A stretch of 49,204 bases of DNA from Clostridia bacterium (GTDB lineage: Bacteria > Bacillota > Clostridia > Oscillospirales > CAG-272). The stretch is taken from positions 1-49,204 of the forward strand of contig JAGBAS010000008.1 of NCBI GenBank assembly GCA_017938885.1, given 5' to 3'. The translations under genes and the position numbers were made by a program. The notes beneath the pieces were generated by a model. It saw only the letters and a program-made list of their open reading frames with translations, was not told the origin of the DNA and did not search any database. Positions within the stretch are counted from its first letter, which is position 1. The number at the start of each line of letters is the position of its first letter. Shown piece after piece: positions 18,274 through 25,073 of this stretch.

Positions 18274-18304
18274 ATTGCCTCCTTGGACAGGTTCATTCAT
18301 CTTA

Positions 18305-18333
18305 ATTGTACCACGAACACGGACAAATGTAAA
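18305..18333 (-). promoter_or_regulatory. Sigma-A promoter of mtaB
   Basis: Minus strand TTTACA, 17 bases, TACAAT, about 32 bases before the mtaB ATG. It is divergent from the upp promoter. Confidence 0.75.
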
Positions 18334-18384
18334 TATAAAAAGTGTAAAAGTTTTGAAATTTTCCAAGGAATTTGCCCATAGCCC

Positions 18385-18413
18385 TTGCAATATTCCGAAA
18401 AAGAGAGTATAAT
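18385..18413 (+). promoter_or_regulatory. Sigma-A promoter of upp
   Basis: TTGCAA, 17 bases, perfect TATAAT. Initiation near 18420 gives a leader of about 46 bases; no riboswitch-like fold was noticed in it. Confidence 0.8.
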
Positions 18414-18465
18414 AAAGAGGAAGTAGCTCCAACCCGAGACTTTGAAATTAAAGGAGAGTATGACT

Positions 18466-19095
18466 ATGAGCACACTGCATATCGTCGATCATCCCCTCGT
18501 GACCCACAAGCTGTCCATCATGCGCAATAAGAAGACCGGCTCCAAGGATTTCCGCGAGCTTCTGGACGAGATCGCCATGTTGATGGGCTATGAGCTGACC
18601 CGTGACCTGCCCCTGGAGGAGGTCAATATTGAAACGCCTCTCTGCAAGATGAAGGCGAAAATGGTCTCGGGACGCAAGCTGGCCATTGTTCCCATCCTTC
18701 GCGCGGGACTGGGTATGGTAGACGGACTGCAACGTCTGGTTCCCGTTGCCAAGGTAGGTCATATCGGCCTATACCGTGACCCCACCACCCACAAGCCGGT
18801 TGAGTATTACTGCAAGCTGCCTCACGATGTACAGGACCGTCTGGTCATCCTGGTGGATCCCATGCTGGCCACAGGCGGCTCGGCCGTGGACGCGTTGACC
18901 ATGCTCAAGGAGCACGGCTGTACGAATATCCGCTTCATGTGCCTGGTGGCCGCCCCCGAGGGTGTCAAGGCGGTACAGGAAGCCCACCCCGACGTGGACA
19001 TCTATACAGCCGCCCTGGACGACTGCCTCAACGACCACGCCTACATCGTCCCCGGTCTCGGCGACGCCGGCGACCGCATTTTCGGTACTCTGTAA
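18466..19095 (+). CDS. upp: Uracil phosphoribosyltransferase
   Basis: A 209-residue enzyme, the usual length, converting uracil plus PRPP to UMP in pyrimidine salvage. The PRPP-binding loop reads [10 protein letters not shown] at residues 131-140, and ILRAGLGM (77-84) and the uracil-contacting [12 protein letters not shown] near the C-terminus are present. Of two near-adjacent ATGs the second (18466) is chosen, since AGGAG lies 9 bases before it and only 3 before the other. It is followed by a hairpin terminator before the RluA gene. Confidence 0.95.
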   Translation: MSTLHIVDHPLVTHKLSIMRNKKTGSKDFRELLDEIAMLMGYELTRDLPLEEVNIETPLCKMKAKMVSGRKLAIVPILRAGLGMVDGLQRLVPVAKVGHIGLYRDPTTHKPVEYYCKLPHDVQDRLVILVDPMLATGGSAVDALTMLKEHGCTNIRFMCLVAAPEGVKAVQEAHPDVDIYTAALDDCLNDHAYIVPGLGDAGDRIFGTL

Positions 19096-19105
19096 GAGCT
19101 ATTGG

Positions 19106-19139
19106 GGAGAGGGAAGGACTGCTTTTCCCTCTCCTTTTT
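19106..19139 (+). terminator. Terminator between upp and the pseudouridine synthase gene
   Basis: GGAGAGGGAA and TTCCCTCTCC form a 10-bp stem around a 9-base loop, followed by TTTTT. No clear promoter follows before 19164, so rluA-type and lnt genes may depend on read-through or a promoter inside upp. Confidence 0.8.
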
Positions 19140-19163
19140 CACTTCCCCAAAAAAGGAGATCCC

Positions 19164-20201
19164 ATGCGCATCATCACCATCCAAAAAAACGACGCCGGAC
19201 AGCGCCTTGACAAGTTCCTCACCAAGGCGGTCAAGGGTCTGCCCCAGTCGCTCATGTATAAATTCATCCGCACCAAAAAGATCAAGGTCAACCGTGTGCG
19301 CTGTGAGCAGAGCCAGATCCTCCGCGAGGGAGATGAGATCCAGCTCTTTATCAAGGATGAATTCTTCGATTCGGCCTCCAAGGACACGGGGGCTCTGACC
19401 GCCATCAAGCCAAAGCTGGATATCGTCCACGAGGACGAGCATATCATGCTCCTCAATAAACGCCCGGGGGTGCTGGTGCACGATGACGCCCAAGGGGGAG
19501 AAAATACCCTTATCATGCACATCCAGGCCTACCTCTGCGGAAAAGGGGAGTATGATCCTGAAAGCGAGCAGTCCTTCGCCCCCGCTCTGTGCAACCGCAT
19601 CGACCGCAACACGGGAGGCATGGTCATCGCCGCCAAGGATGCCGCCGCTCTGCGGGACATGAACGAGGTCATCCGCGAGGATCAGCTTTCGAAATTCTAC
19701 CTTTGTCTCGTCCACGGCCACATGGAGAGGGAAAAGGCCACCTTACACGGCTATCTCCGCAAGGATAGTGCCAAAAATATGGTGGAGGTACGGGACAAGG
19801 ACTTCCCGGGGGCGAAAGAGATCATCACCAAGTACCGTTTGCTGGGAGAGCGGCGGGAAGGGAAGGATACGGTTTCCCTTCTGGAGGTGGAGCTGGTCAC
19901 GGGACGTACCCACCAGATCCGCGCCCACATGGCTCACATTGGCCATCCTTTGGTGGGAGACGGTAAGTACGGTGTCAACCGCGACGATAAGCGTTCGGGC
20001 TACAAGTACCAAGCACTCTACGCCTACCGCCTCCGCTTTGATCTTCCCGAGGATGCGGGGTCTCTCAACTACCTACGCGGGCGGGAATTCGTTATTCCCC
20101 CCGCCGATATCTGGTTCACGGTGGGCTTTGACCTCAAAGGCAAGGGCGTTCCCAAATGGGATACGCCTCCCACAAAATTCCACGAAGGAGGCAACCCATG
20201 A
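19164..20201 (+). CDS. RluA family pseudouridine synthase
   Basis: A 345-residue RNA-modifying enzyme that converts uridine to pseudouridine in rRNA or tRNA. It has an N-terminal S4 RNA-binding domain (residues 12-62, AGQRLDKFLTKAV...KKIKVNR) and the RluA catalytic motif NRIDRNTGG with Asp147. The binding motif GRTHQIRAHMAHIGHPLVGD follows. The target site (RluC-like or RluD-like) cannot be assigned from sequence. AAAAGGAG precedes the ATG. Its TGA overlaps the lnt ATG, so the two genes are coupled. Confidence 0.9.
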   Translation: MRIITIQKNDAGQRLDKFLTKAVKGLPQSLMYKFIRTKKIKVNRVRCEQSQILREGDEIQLFIKDEFFDSASKDTGALTAIKPKLDIVHEDEHIMLLNKRPGVLVHDDAQGGENTLIMHIQAYLCGKGEYDPESEQSFAPALCNRIDRNTGGMVIAAKDAAALRDMNEVIREDQLSKFYLCLVHGHMEREKATLHGYLRKDSAKNMVEVRDKDFPGAKEIITKYRLLGERREGKDTVSLLEVELVTGRTHQIRAHMAHIGHPLVGDGKYGVNRDDKRSGYKYQALYAYRLRFDLPEDAGSLNYLRGREFVIPPADIWFTVGFDLKGKGVPKWDTPPTKFHEGGNP

Positions 20202-21856
20202 CCGCTGTCACCCGAAATACGGCGGGCTCGTGGCAGAGCCTGATCCGTGACTTCGCTGTGAAGTGGCGCTGGCCGCTCCTCCTCCTCGGTTCTGTACTGT
20301 TAGGCTTGACGGTGATCTTCCCGCAGATCGGCTCCCTGGAGTGGATCGCCTTGATCCCCGCCCTCCTGCCCATTCTGACCCTCACGCCCGATCCCACGGT
20401 GAAATACCGCCGTCTTTACGGTTGGGGTCTGATCTTTTTCTGGGTCTTTTATGCCATCAATTTTCATTGGTTCCTCTATATGTACCCCCTGGACTTCGCG
20501 GGAATGTCCCACGCCGCTTCGGCGGTCGTTGTAGGTTTTGCCTGTTTGGGTCTGTCCCTGTTCCAAGCTCTGGGCGCGGCACTTTTGTTCCCGCTCATGG
20601 GGCTGGCTACGCGGGGGAAATGGGTATCCCGACACCCTTTGCTCCATCCCCTTCTCTTTGCCTGTCTCTGGACGACACTGGAGTGGTGGCAAGCCCACAG
20701 CGGTTGGTCGGGGGTTCCGTGGGCGAGATTGTCCTTAGGACAGGCGGAGGCGGTGTCGCTTCTGCAATCCGCCTCCCTGTTTGGCTCCTACTTCGTTACC
20801 TTTCTGATTGTCGCGGTGGGGGGCTTGCTCACCGGCCTGCTCATGCACCCCGAAAAGCGGGTGATCTGTGCTGCCTTGGCTCTGGGTTTGTTCTTCGGAA
20901 ATATGACCTTCGGCATAATCCGCATGGCGGCTATGAAGGACGAGGGAATCACCATACAAGCCGCCGCCATCCAAGGCAACAAGGGCTCTTTGGAAAACTG
21001 GAGCGCAGGCTCCATGGATCAAGTTATGGAGGTTTACGGCGAGCTCTCCAAGGCCGCCGCAGCCGAGGGAGCGGATATCATCGTCTGGCCTGAGACCTGC
21101 ATTCCCGCCAACATCGACCGCCAGGCATGGGTCTACGAGTATGTGACGGATCTGTCCCGCGAGTGCGGTGTGCCCATCCTCTGCGGGCTCTTCACCCGGG
21201 TAGAGGAGGGAAGCGAAGCCGACTACAACTCCATCGTGGTCGCCCTCCCCGACGGTACCGTCCACGATACCGTCTACAATAAGCGCAACCCCGTCCCCTT
21301 CGGTGAGTTCGTCCCCTTCCGAAACCTGGTCATGACCCTCGTCCCCCCGCTGGCCGAGATCAATACCCTGGCCGAGGATATCCCTGCGGGGGAGGAATCG
21401 GTGGTCTTCGACCTGGAGGTCGGGCAGGTGGGCTCCCTCATCTGCTTCGATTCTATCTACGAGCAGAATGCCTTGGACAGCATTGCAAACGGCGCGCAGC
21501 TGTTAGCGGTCTCCACCAACGATTCCTGGTTTACCGATTCGCGCGGTGTGTGGATGCACCACGCCCAATCCCAGCTCCGCGCCATCGAGACGGGGCGGTA
21601 CGTCGTGCGATCGGCCAATACGGGGGTATCCTCCATCATCAATGACAGAGGAGAGGTTTTGGAGACGCTTGCGCCCCTTAAGACAGGCTACGTGCTGGAT
21701 GCCGTCGTGCTTTCGGAGCGAGTGACGGTCTACAGCGTCATCGGAAACGTCTTTGCCTACGCCTGCCTCGTCCTTTGTGCCGCCGCCGTTTTCCTGTCTC
21801 CTATAGAACAAATCGCGGCGCGGCTGACCCGTCGCCAAAGCAAAACCGAAAATTAA
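20198..21856 (+). CDS. lnt: Apolipoprotein N-acyltransferase
   Basis: A 552-residue membrane enzyme that adds a third acyl chain to the N-terminal cysteine of lipoproteins. About seven or eight transmembrane segments fill residues 25-245 and the C-terminal 520-540. Between them a nitrilase-like domain carries the expected triad: Glu299 in WPET, Lys362 in YNKRNPVPFGEFVPF and Cys416 in LICFDS. Lnt was long thought of as a Gram-negative enzyme but homologues are known in some Firmicutes; its presence fits the many lipoproteins in this window. The start ATG overlaps the preceding stop and has GGAGG 6 bases before it. Confidence 0.9.
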   Translation: MTAVTRNTAGSWQSLIRDFAVKWRWPLLLLGSVLLGLTVIFPQIGSLEWIALIPALLPILTLTPDPTVKYRRLYGWGLIFFWVFYAINFHWFLYMYPLDFAGMSHAASAVVVGFACLGLSLFQALGAALLFPLMGLATRGKWVSRHPLLHPLLFACLWTTLEWWQAHSGWSGVPWARLSLGQAEAVSLLQSASLFGSYFVTFLIVAVGGLLTGLLMHPEKRVICAALALGLFFGNMTFGIIRMAAMKDEGITIQAAAIQGNKGSLENWSAGSMDQVMEVYGELSKAAAAEGADIIVWPETCIPANIDRQAWVYEYVTDLSRECGVPILCGLFTRVEEGSEADYNSIVVALPDGTVHDTVYNKRNPVPFGEFVPFRNLVMTLVPPLAEINTLAEDIPAGEESVVFDLEVGQVGSLICFDSIYEQNALDSIANGAQLLAVSTNDSWFTDSRGVWMHHAQSQLRAIETGRYVVRSANTGVSSIINDRGEVLETLAPLKTGYVLDAVVLSERVTVYSVIGNVFAYACLVLCAAAVFLSPIEQIAARLTRRQSKTEN

Positions 21857-21901
21857 TCTGATTAAATTTTGTGGAATCTGTGGCCATTTTGTAAAAAACT
21901 C

Positions 21902-21930
21902 TTGACAAAATCGGTCAAATGCGCTATAAT
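21902..21930 (+). promoter_or_regulatory. Consensus sigma-A promoter of the small lipoprotein
   Basis: TTGACA, 17 bases, TATAAT: a perfect match to both hexamers at optimal spacing, so strong expression is expected. Confidence 0.9.
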
Positions 21931-21987
21931 AAGACTATGCGGGGTGGCTTACATCCCCATAAGCAATTTGAAAGGAGACTTTTTGAT

Positions 21988-22359
21988 ATGAAGAAGTCTA
22001 TTCGCATCATGGCCGTTGTTATGGCTCTGCTGATGGTCACTTTTGTGTTCGCTTCCTGCGGCAAGACCATTAAGGGCACCTACTCTGCCGAGGTCGACGT
22101 TGTCGTTCTGAAGTACACCGCTACCTATGAGTTCAGCGGCAAGAACGTCACTGTTACCAAGGTTGTCAATCCTCTCGTCGGTGAGTCCAAGACCTACACC
22201 ATCGAGGGTACCTATGAGATCATCGAGAACGATGACGACACCATGGACATCAAGTTCGAGTTCAAGACCGAGGATGAGCACATCAAGAGCGGCACCTTCG
22301 ATTTCGAGCAGGGTGAGGACTACATCAAGATCGGTATCGTCAAGTACAACAAGAAGTAA
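21988..22359 (+). CDS. Small lipoprotein of unknown function
   Basis: A 123-residue predicted lipoprotein. The signal peptide (MKKSIRIMAVVMALLMVTFVF) ends in the lipobox ASC, slightly irregular at the -3 position (Phe), and Cys25 would be acylated. The mature part is short and polar, with repeated beta-strand-like Thr/Tyr/Lys segments (GTYSAEV, TATYEFSG, GTYEIIEND, GTFDFEQGEDYIKIG), as in lipocalin-like surface proteins of Clostridia. It is not clearly related to the larger lipoproteins at 40825-47890. A perfect promoter, AAAGGAG and a strong terminator make it a monocistronic gene. Confidence 0.75.
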   Translation: MKKSIRIMAVVMALLMVTFVFASCGKTIKGTYSAEVDVVVLKYTATYEFSGKNVTVTKVVNPLVGESKTYTIEGTYEIIENDDDTMDIKFEFKTEDEHIKSGTFDFEQGEDYIKIGIVKYNKK

Positions 22360-22377
22360 TTTTGCTTTACCGTAAAA

Positions 22378-22403
22378 AGGGCCGCTTCGGCGGCCTCTTT
22401 TTT
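22378..22403 (+). terminator. Terminator of the small lipoprotein gene
   Basis: GGCCGC-TTCG-GCGGCC, a UUCG-type tetraloop hairpin, followed by TCTTTTTT. Confidence 0.9.
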
Positions 22404-22419
22404 GTGTTGGAAATTCCAC

Positions 22420-22448
22420 TTGACAGAAACCGCGGGATGGGGTATAAT
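22420..22448 (+). promoter_or_regulatory. Consensus promoter upstream of the inverted-repeat element
   Basis: TTGACA, 17 bases, TATAAT, perfect hexamers. The transcript would run through the whole inverted-repeat element into the gene at 22825, with a leader of about 370 bases. Confidence 0.85.
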
Positions 22449-22471
22449 AGCGGTAGATTATGGTGGGTTTG

Positions 22472-22803
22472 TTCAAATTGGGGTTTGTCGATCCGTTCCC
22501 TTTGCCTTCCCCAGCGGGGAAGGGGGACCGCGAAGCGGTGGATGAGGAGAACACTTGTAGACCGGCGTTCCGGGTGAGAGACTAACTTTCCTACCACTTT
22601 TCGGGTTTTTGAAACGGAAAATAATAACCGCATCAACCATTCTATTACTTCTACCCATGTGGTTGTAAGAACGAAACTGTATTCCCGAAAAATTGATCTG
22701 CAAATGCTCTCCTCATCCGTCACCCGCTCAAGCGGGTGCCACCTTCCCCGCTGGGGAAGGCTAATGGACGCGTCCCCCCTCCCCAACAAACCCAAATTTG
22801 AAT
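22472..22803. mobile_element. MITE-like element with long imperfect inverted repeats
   Basis: About 330 bases with no reading frame of its own. The left arm (22472-22551) and the right arm (22707-22803) are imperfect inverted copies over about 80-95 bases. Both begin with TTCAAATT-GGG-TTTGT, share the palindrome CCTTCCCCAGCGGGGAAGG and end with GGATGAGGAG. The middle (22552-22706) is unrelated. It is non-autonomous if mobile; no transposase is nearby. Another copy of the left arm lies at 49118-49204. Confidence 0.7.
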
Positions 22804-22824
22804 CCCCCAAGAAAGGAGACCGCC

Positions 22825-23727
22825 ATGCCCCATGCCCCCCGCAACCCCGCCGACCTTTTGCACCTTGGCTCCGATCCCGCCCTATGCCGTCTCCTTCGTG
22901 CCTGCGGAACGGATGAAGCCTGTATCACAGGCGGTGCTTCCGACTACGATCGATTCCTTGCCTTGTCCGTAGCTATGCCCCTCTGTGCAGGGCATCCTCT
23001 GCGGGATAAAGTGAATGCCGTCTTGACTCAAGCGACGGGACTCTCGATTCCCCTATGCCCCCATACGGTGCATCTCCATTGGAATGCCTGGGTGGAGACC
23101 TACCTGTACGGCAGGCAAGTGACCGCTACCGACGTCCCGACGGTCTGCCCCTTCTGTGCCGAGCCCACTCCCGTTCTATGGCGGCGGAAGGATCTTTTTC
23201 AGCTCCCGAACCCTACCGAAGTGAAAGCCCCCGACTTGAATACCTGGAGCCGAGAACTGGAAAATGCCCTTCCCACAGACCAAATTCCCGCCGTCTTCAC
23301 GCTCCCTGAAACCTATTCCTTCATCCGACCCGATCCCTACCATGCAAATCTGGCTGTAGGGAAAGCCGCGAGCGGTGAGGAATTGACCGCAAAGGAGCAG
23401 GATCTGCTCATCACCCAGGCACTTCGTGTGTGGGGGCTTTCGTTGGTGAGAAAAGACCACCATACCGCCCCCTGTTTGCTTCTGTGCGGGGCTGCACCCG
23501 AGGCGGTAACGGCGCTTCTGGCATACCTGAATAGAACCAACGCCCTCACCGATACGGTTTGGCTCCCCGATGATTCTGCCCATGCAGAAGCCGTCAACGG
23601 CCTGTACCCGCAGGTCGGGACAGGCTATATCCTGGCCGAGGAGACTTCCGCCGAAGCCGCAGGGAAGAAAAAGACCGCCTACGCCAAGGCCGCACCCATA
23701 GGACGGGCTACTCTGCTCCTACAATGA
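22825..23727 (+). CDS. Truncated, degenerate uronate isomerase-like protein
   Basis: A 300-residue protein related to uronate (glucuronate) isomerase UxaC, but 160-170 residues shorter. LLRACGTDEACITGGASDYDRF and the following MPLCAGHPL correspond to the UxaC run LMRANGVDEEYITGNASDWEKF...LPYAIGNPL. FIRPDPYHANLAV resembles the FRPDKALNI region, and YLNRTNALTDTVWLPDDSAHAEA resembles the [21 protein letters not shown] region. Missing are the N-terminal HxH metal site and the C-terminal catalytic part. AAAGGAG 6 bases before the ATG, an intact frame and a following terminator suggest it is expressed, so it is not an obvious pseudogene. The inverted-repeat element lies just upstream. It is likely not an active isomerase, and its present role is unknown. 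The family link is my alignment by eye. Confidence 0.6.
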   Translation: MPHAPRNPADLLHLGSDPALCRLLRACGTDEACITGGASDYDRFLALSVAMPLCAGHPLRDKVNAVLTQATGLSIPLCPHTVHLHWNAWVETYLYGRQVTATDVPTVCPFCAEPTPVLWRRKDLFQLPNPTEVKAPDLNTWSRELENALPTDQIPAVFTLPETYSFIRPDPYHANLAVGKAASGEELTAKEQDLLITQALRVWGLSLVRKDHHTAPCLLLCGAAPEAVTALLAYLNRTNALTDTVWLPDDSAHAEAVNGLYPQVGTGYILAEETSAEAAGKKKTAYAKAAPIGRATLLLQ

Positions 23728-23732
23728 AAAAA

Positions 23733-23770
23733 CGCTTACGGCAAACAAGACCGTAAGCGCTATTTTTTTG
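23733..23770. terminator. Bidirectional terminator between convergent genes
   Basis: CGCTTACGG and CCGTAAGCG form a 9-bp stem, with TATTTTTTT on the plus side and AAAAAA on the other. Confidence 0.85.
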
Positions 23771-23778
23771 CAGGCGGA

Positions 23779-24036
23779 TCAAGCCTGTTCAGCCTTGTAC
23801 GCCTTCAGGGCGCGGGAGAGCTGATCGGGGCAGGAGGTGGAGCGAGGGCCGCAATGGATGCCGTCGAGGCGGGAAATCGCCTCGTCGATGTTCATGCCCG
23901 CAATGAGAGCCGCGACGCCCTGTGTATTTCCCGAGCATCCGCCTGTGAAGGTGACCTTGATAATCGTGTCGTTTTCGACGTCGATGTCGATCATGCGGGA
24001 GCAGACACCCGAGGGCTTATAGGTAAAGTGGTTCAT
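23779..24036 (-). CDS. TSCPD domain protein (TIGR03905 type)
   Basis: An 85-residue protein that consists of one TSCPD domain, the Cys-containing unit found at the end of some ribonucleotide reductases and as free-standing proteins in Clostridia. It has Cys in SGVCSRM, GGCSGNTQG and the signature CGPRSTSCPDQL. The function of the free-standing form is not known. The start is the ATG after AAAGGA; it lies 29 bases after the prephenate-dehydratase-like gene and is probably last in the htpG unit. Confidence 0.85.
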   Translation of the reverse strand: MNHFTYKPSGVCSRMIDIDVENDTIIKVTFTGGCSGNTQGVAALIAGMNIDEAISRLDGIHCGPRSTSCPDQLSRALKAYKAEQA

Positions 24037-24065
24037 GGTGTATTCCTTTCTGTTCAATGATATGG

Positions 24066-25070
24066 TCATACGGCACCGTAAAGGCCGATGAGGGTGTCCT
24101 CCGAGGCTTCCAGCTCCAGGAAGCGGCGGAAGGTGGGAAGATCGCCCCCCGTGACGTTCAGAATGCAGGTCAAAGCGGGGGGCATATCGGGATCTTCGTC
24201 TCCTGTATCAAAACGGGGGAGGGTATCCAGCCGACAGAGGCTCATGCCGCAGAATTCAGCGGCAGAAAGCAGATCAGTCAAGGAAGGAGAGCCGTCTCTG
24301 TGGATGAATTCCAGATACAGAGGCTCTCCCGCAGGGGGGGACGTCAACGGTGCGGGGAAGCATCCCTCCGAAACCGTTTTCAGAAGGGCAAAACGGGTGA
24401 TCTGTCCCTCAGCTGCCGCGTTCTCCAGATCACACACCGCCGTGATTTGTAAATTATACCGCAGGATCAGACGGGTGAATGCAGTGAGCTTGCCGCTGTG
24501 GGTATTCTCCAAGGGCAGGATGCAGTATTCGCAAAGTCCCCCCCGTACCTCCTCGCAGGCGTCCACAAAGCTGGCGGTAGCGGCGGCGCGTGGATTCTCC
24601 ACAAAGGCCGAGAGGCGCAGGTAGGCTTTGTCTGCAAAGGCAGCGGGCATATAGGCAATGCGGCCTCGGATGGTCTGAGGCAGCGGGGAGAGCCCCGTTT
24701 TTGCAGATGCTTCATGGGGCATCCGTTCCTCCAGCATGGCGTAGAGCAAAAGCCGCGCGTACAGCCCCGAGCGAGCCGACATTTTGATAACAGCCTCGCG
24801 GTTGACGGGGGATATACGGTCGAGCAGAGGATGGACGGCGTTCCGTTCGCTATCCTCGTCGGGGATGCTCTGGAGAGAGAGCAGGATACTGTCCACCGTA
24901 TCGGGATCCGCCCCGGCGTCGCGGATGATGGCATCGCAGAGCTCCGAGAGCACCGCCAGAACGGATTCGCTGACCCGATCCTGGCGTGCACCCAGTATTT
25001 CCAGATTCGAGAGGCAGAGACCGGTGTCAAACCCCTTGAGCTCGGGGATATCGGTATTGAGGAAGGGCAT
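24066..25070 (-). CDS. Prephenate dehydratase-like protein, catalytic status unclear
   Basis: A 334-residue protein. Residues 1-130 are helical and unassigned. Residues 135-220 follow the periplasmic-binding-like fold of prephenate dehydratase: IAYMPAAFADKAYLRL at the usual VAYQGVPGAYS position, SFVDACEEVRGG like the FEDVFEAVENG helix, CILPLENTHSGKLTAFTRLIL like VLPIENSTAGSV, and TRFALL, which matches the essential T-R-F motif. The AYQG/GAYS residues are not conserved, so it may not make phenylpyruvate. The last 110 residues contain an ACT-like pattern (PLYLEFIHRDGSPSLTDLLSAAEFCGMSLCRLDTLP), normally the phenylalanine-sensing domain. Only 3 bases separate it from htpG. Confidence 0.6.
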   Translation of the reverse strand: MPFLNTDIPELKGFDTGLCLSNLEILGARQDRVSESVLAVLSELCDAIIRDAGADPDTVDSILLSLQSIPDEDSERNAVHPLLDRISPVNREAVIKMSARSGLYARLLLYAMLEERMPHEASAKTGLSPLPQTIRGRIAYMPAAFADKAYLRLSAFVENPRAAATASFVDACEEVRGGLCEYCILPLENTHSGKLTAFTRLILRYNLQITAVCDLENAAAEGQITRFALLKTVSEGCFPAPLTSPPAGEPLYLEFIHRDGSPSLTDLLSAAEFCGMSLCRLDTLPRFDTGDEDPDMPPALTCILNVTGGDLPTFRRFLELEASEDTLIGLYGAV

Positions 25071-25073
25071 GGA

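Noticed and set aside
22472..22803. CRISPR-like repeat array
   Set aside because: There are two inverted arms and no regularly spaced direct repeats with unique spacers; no cas genes.
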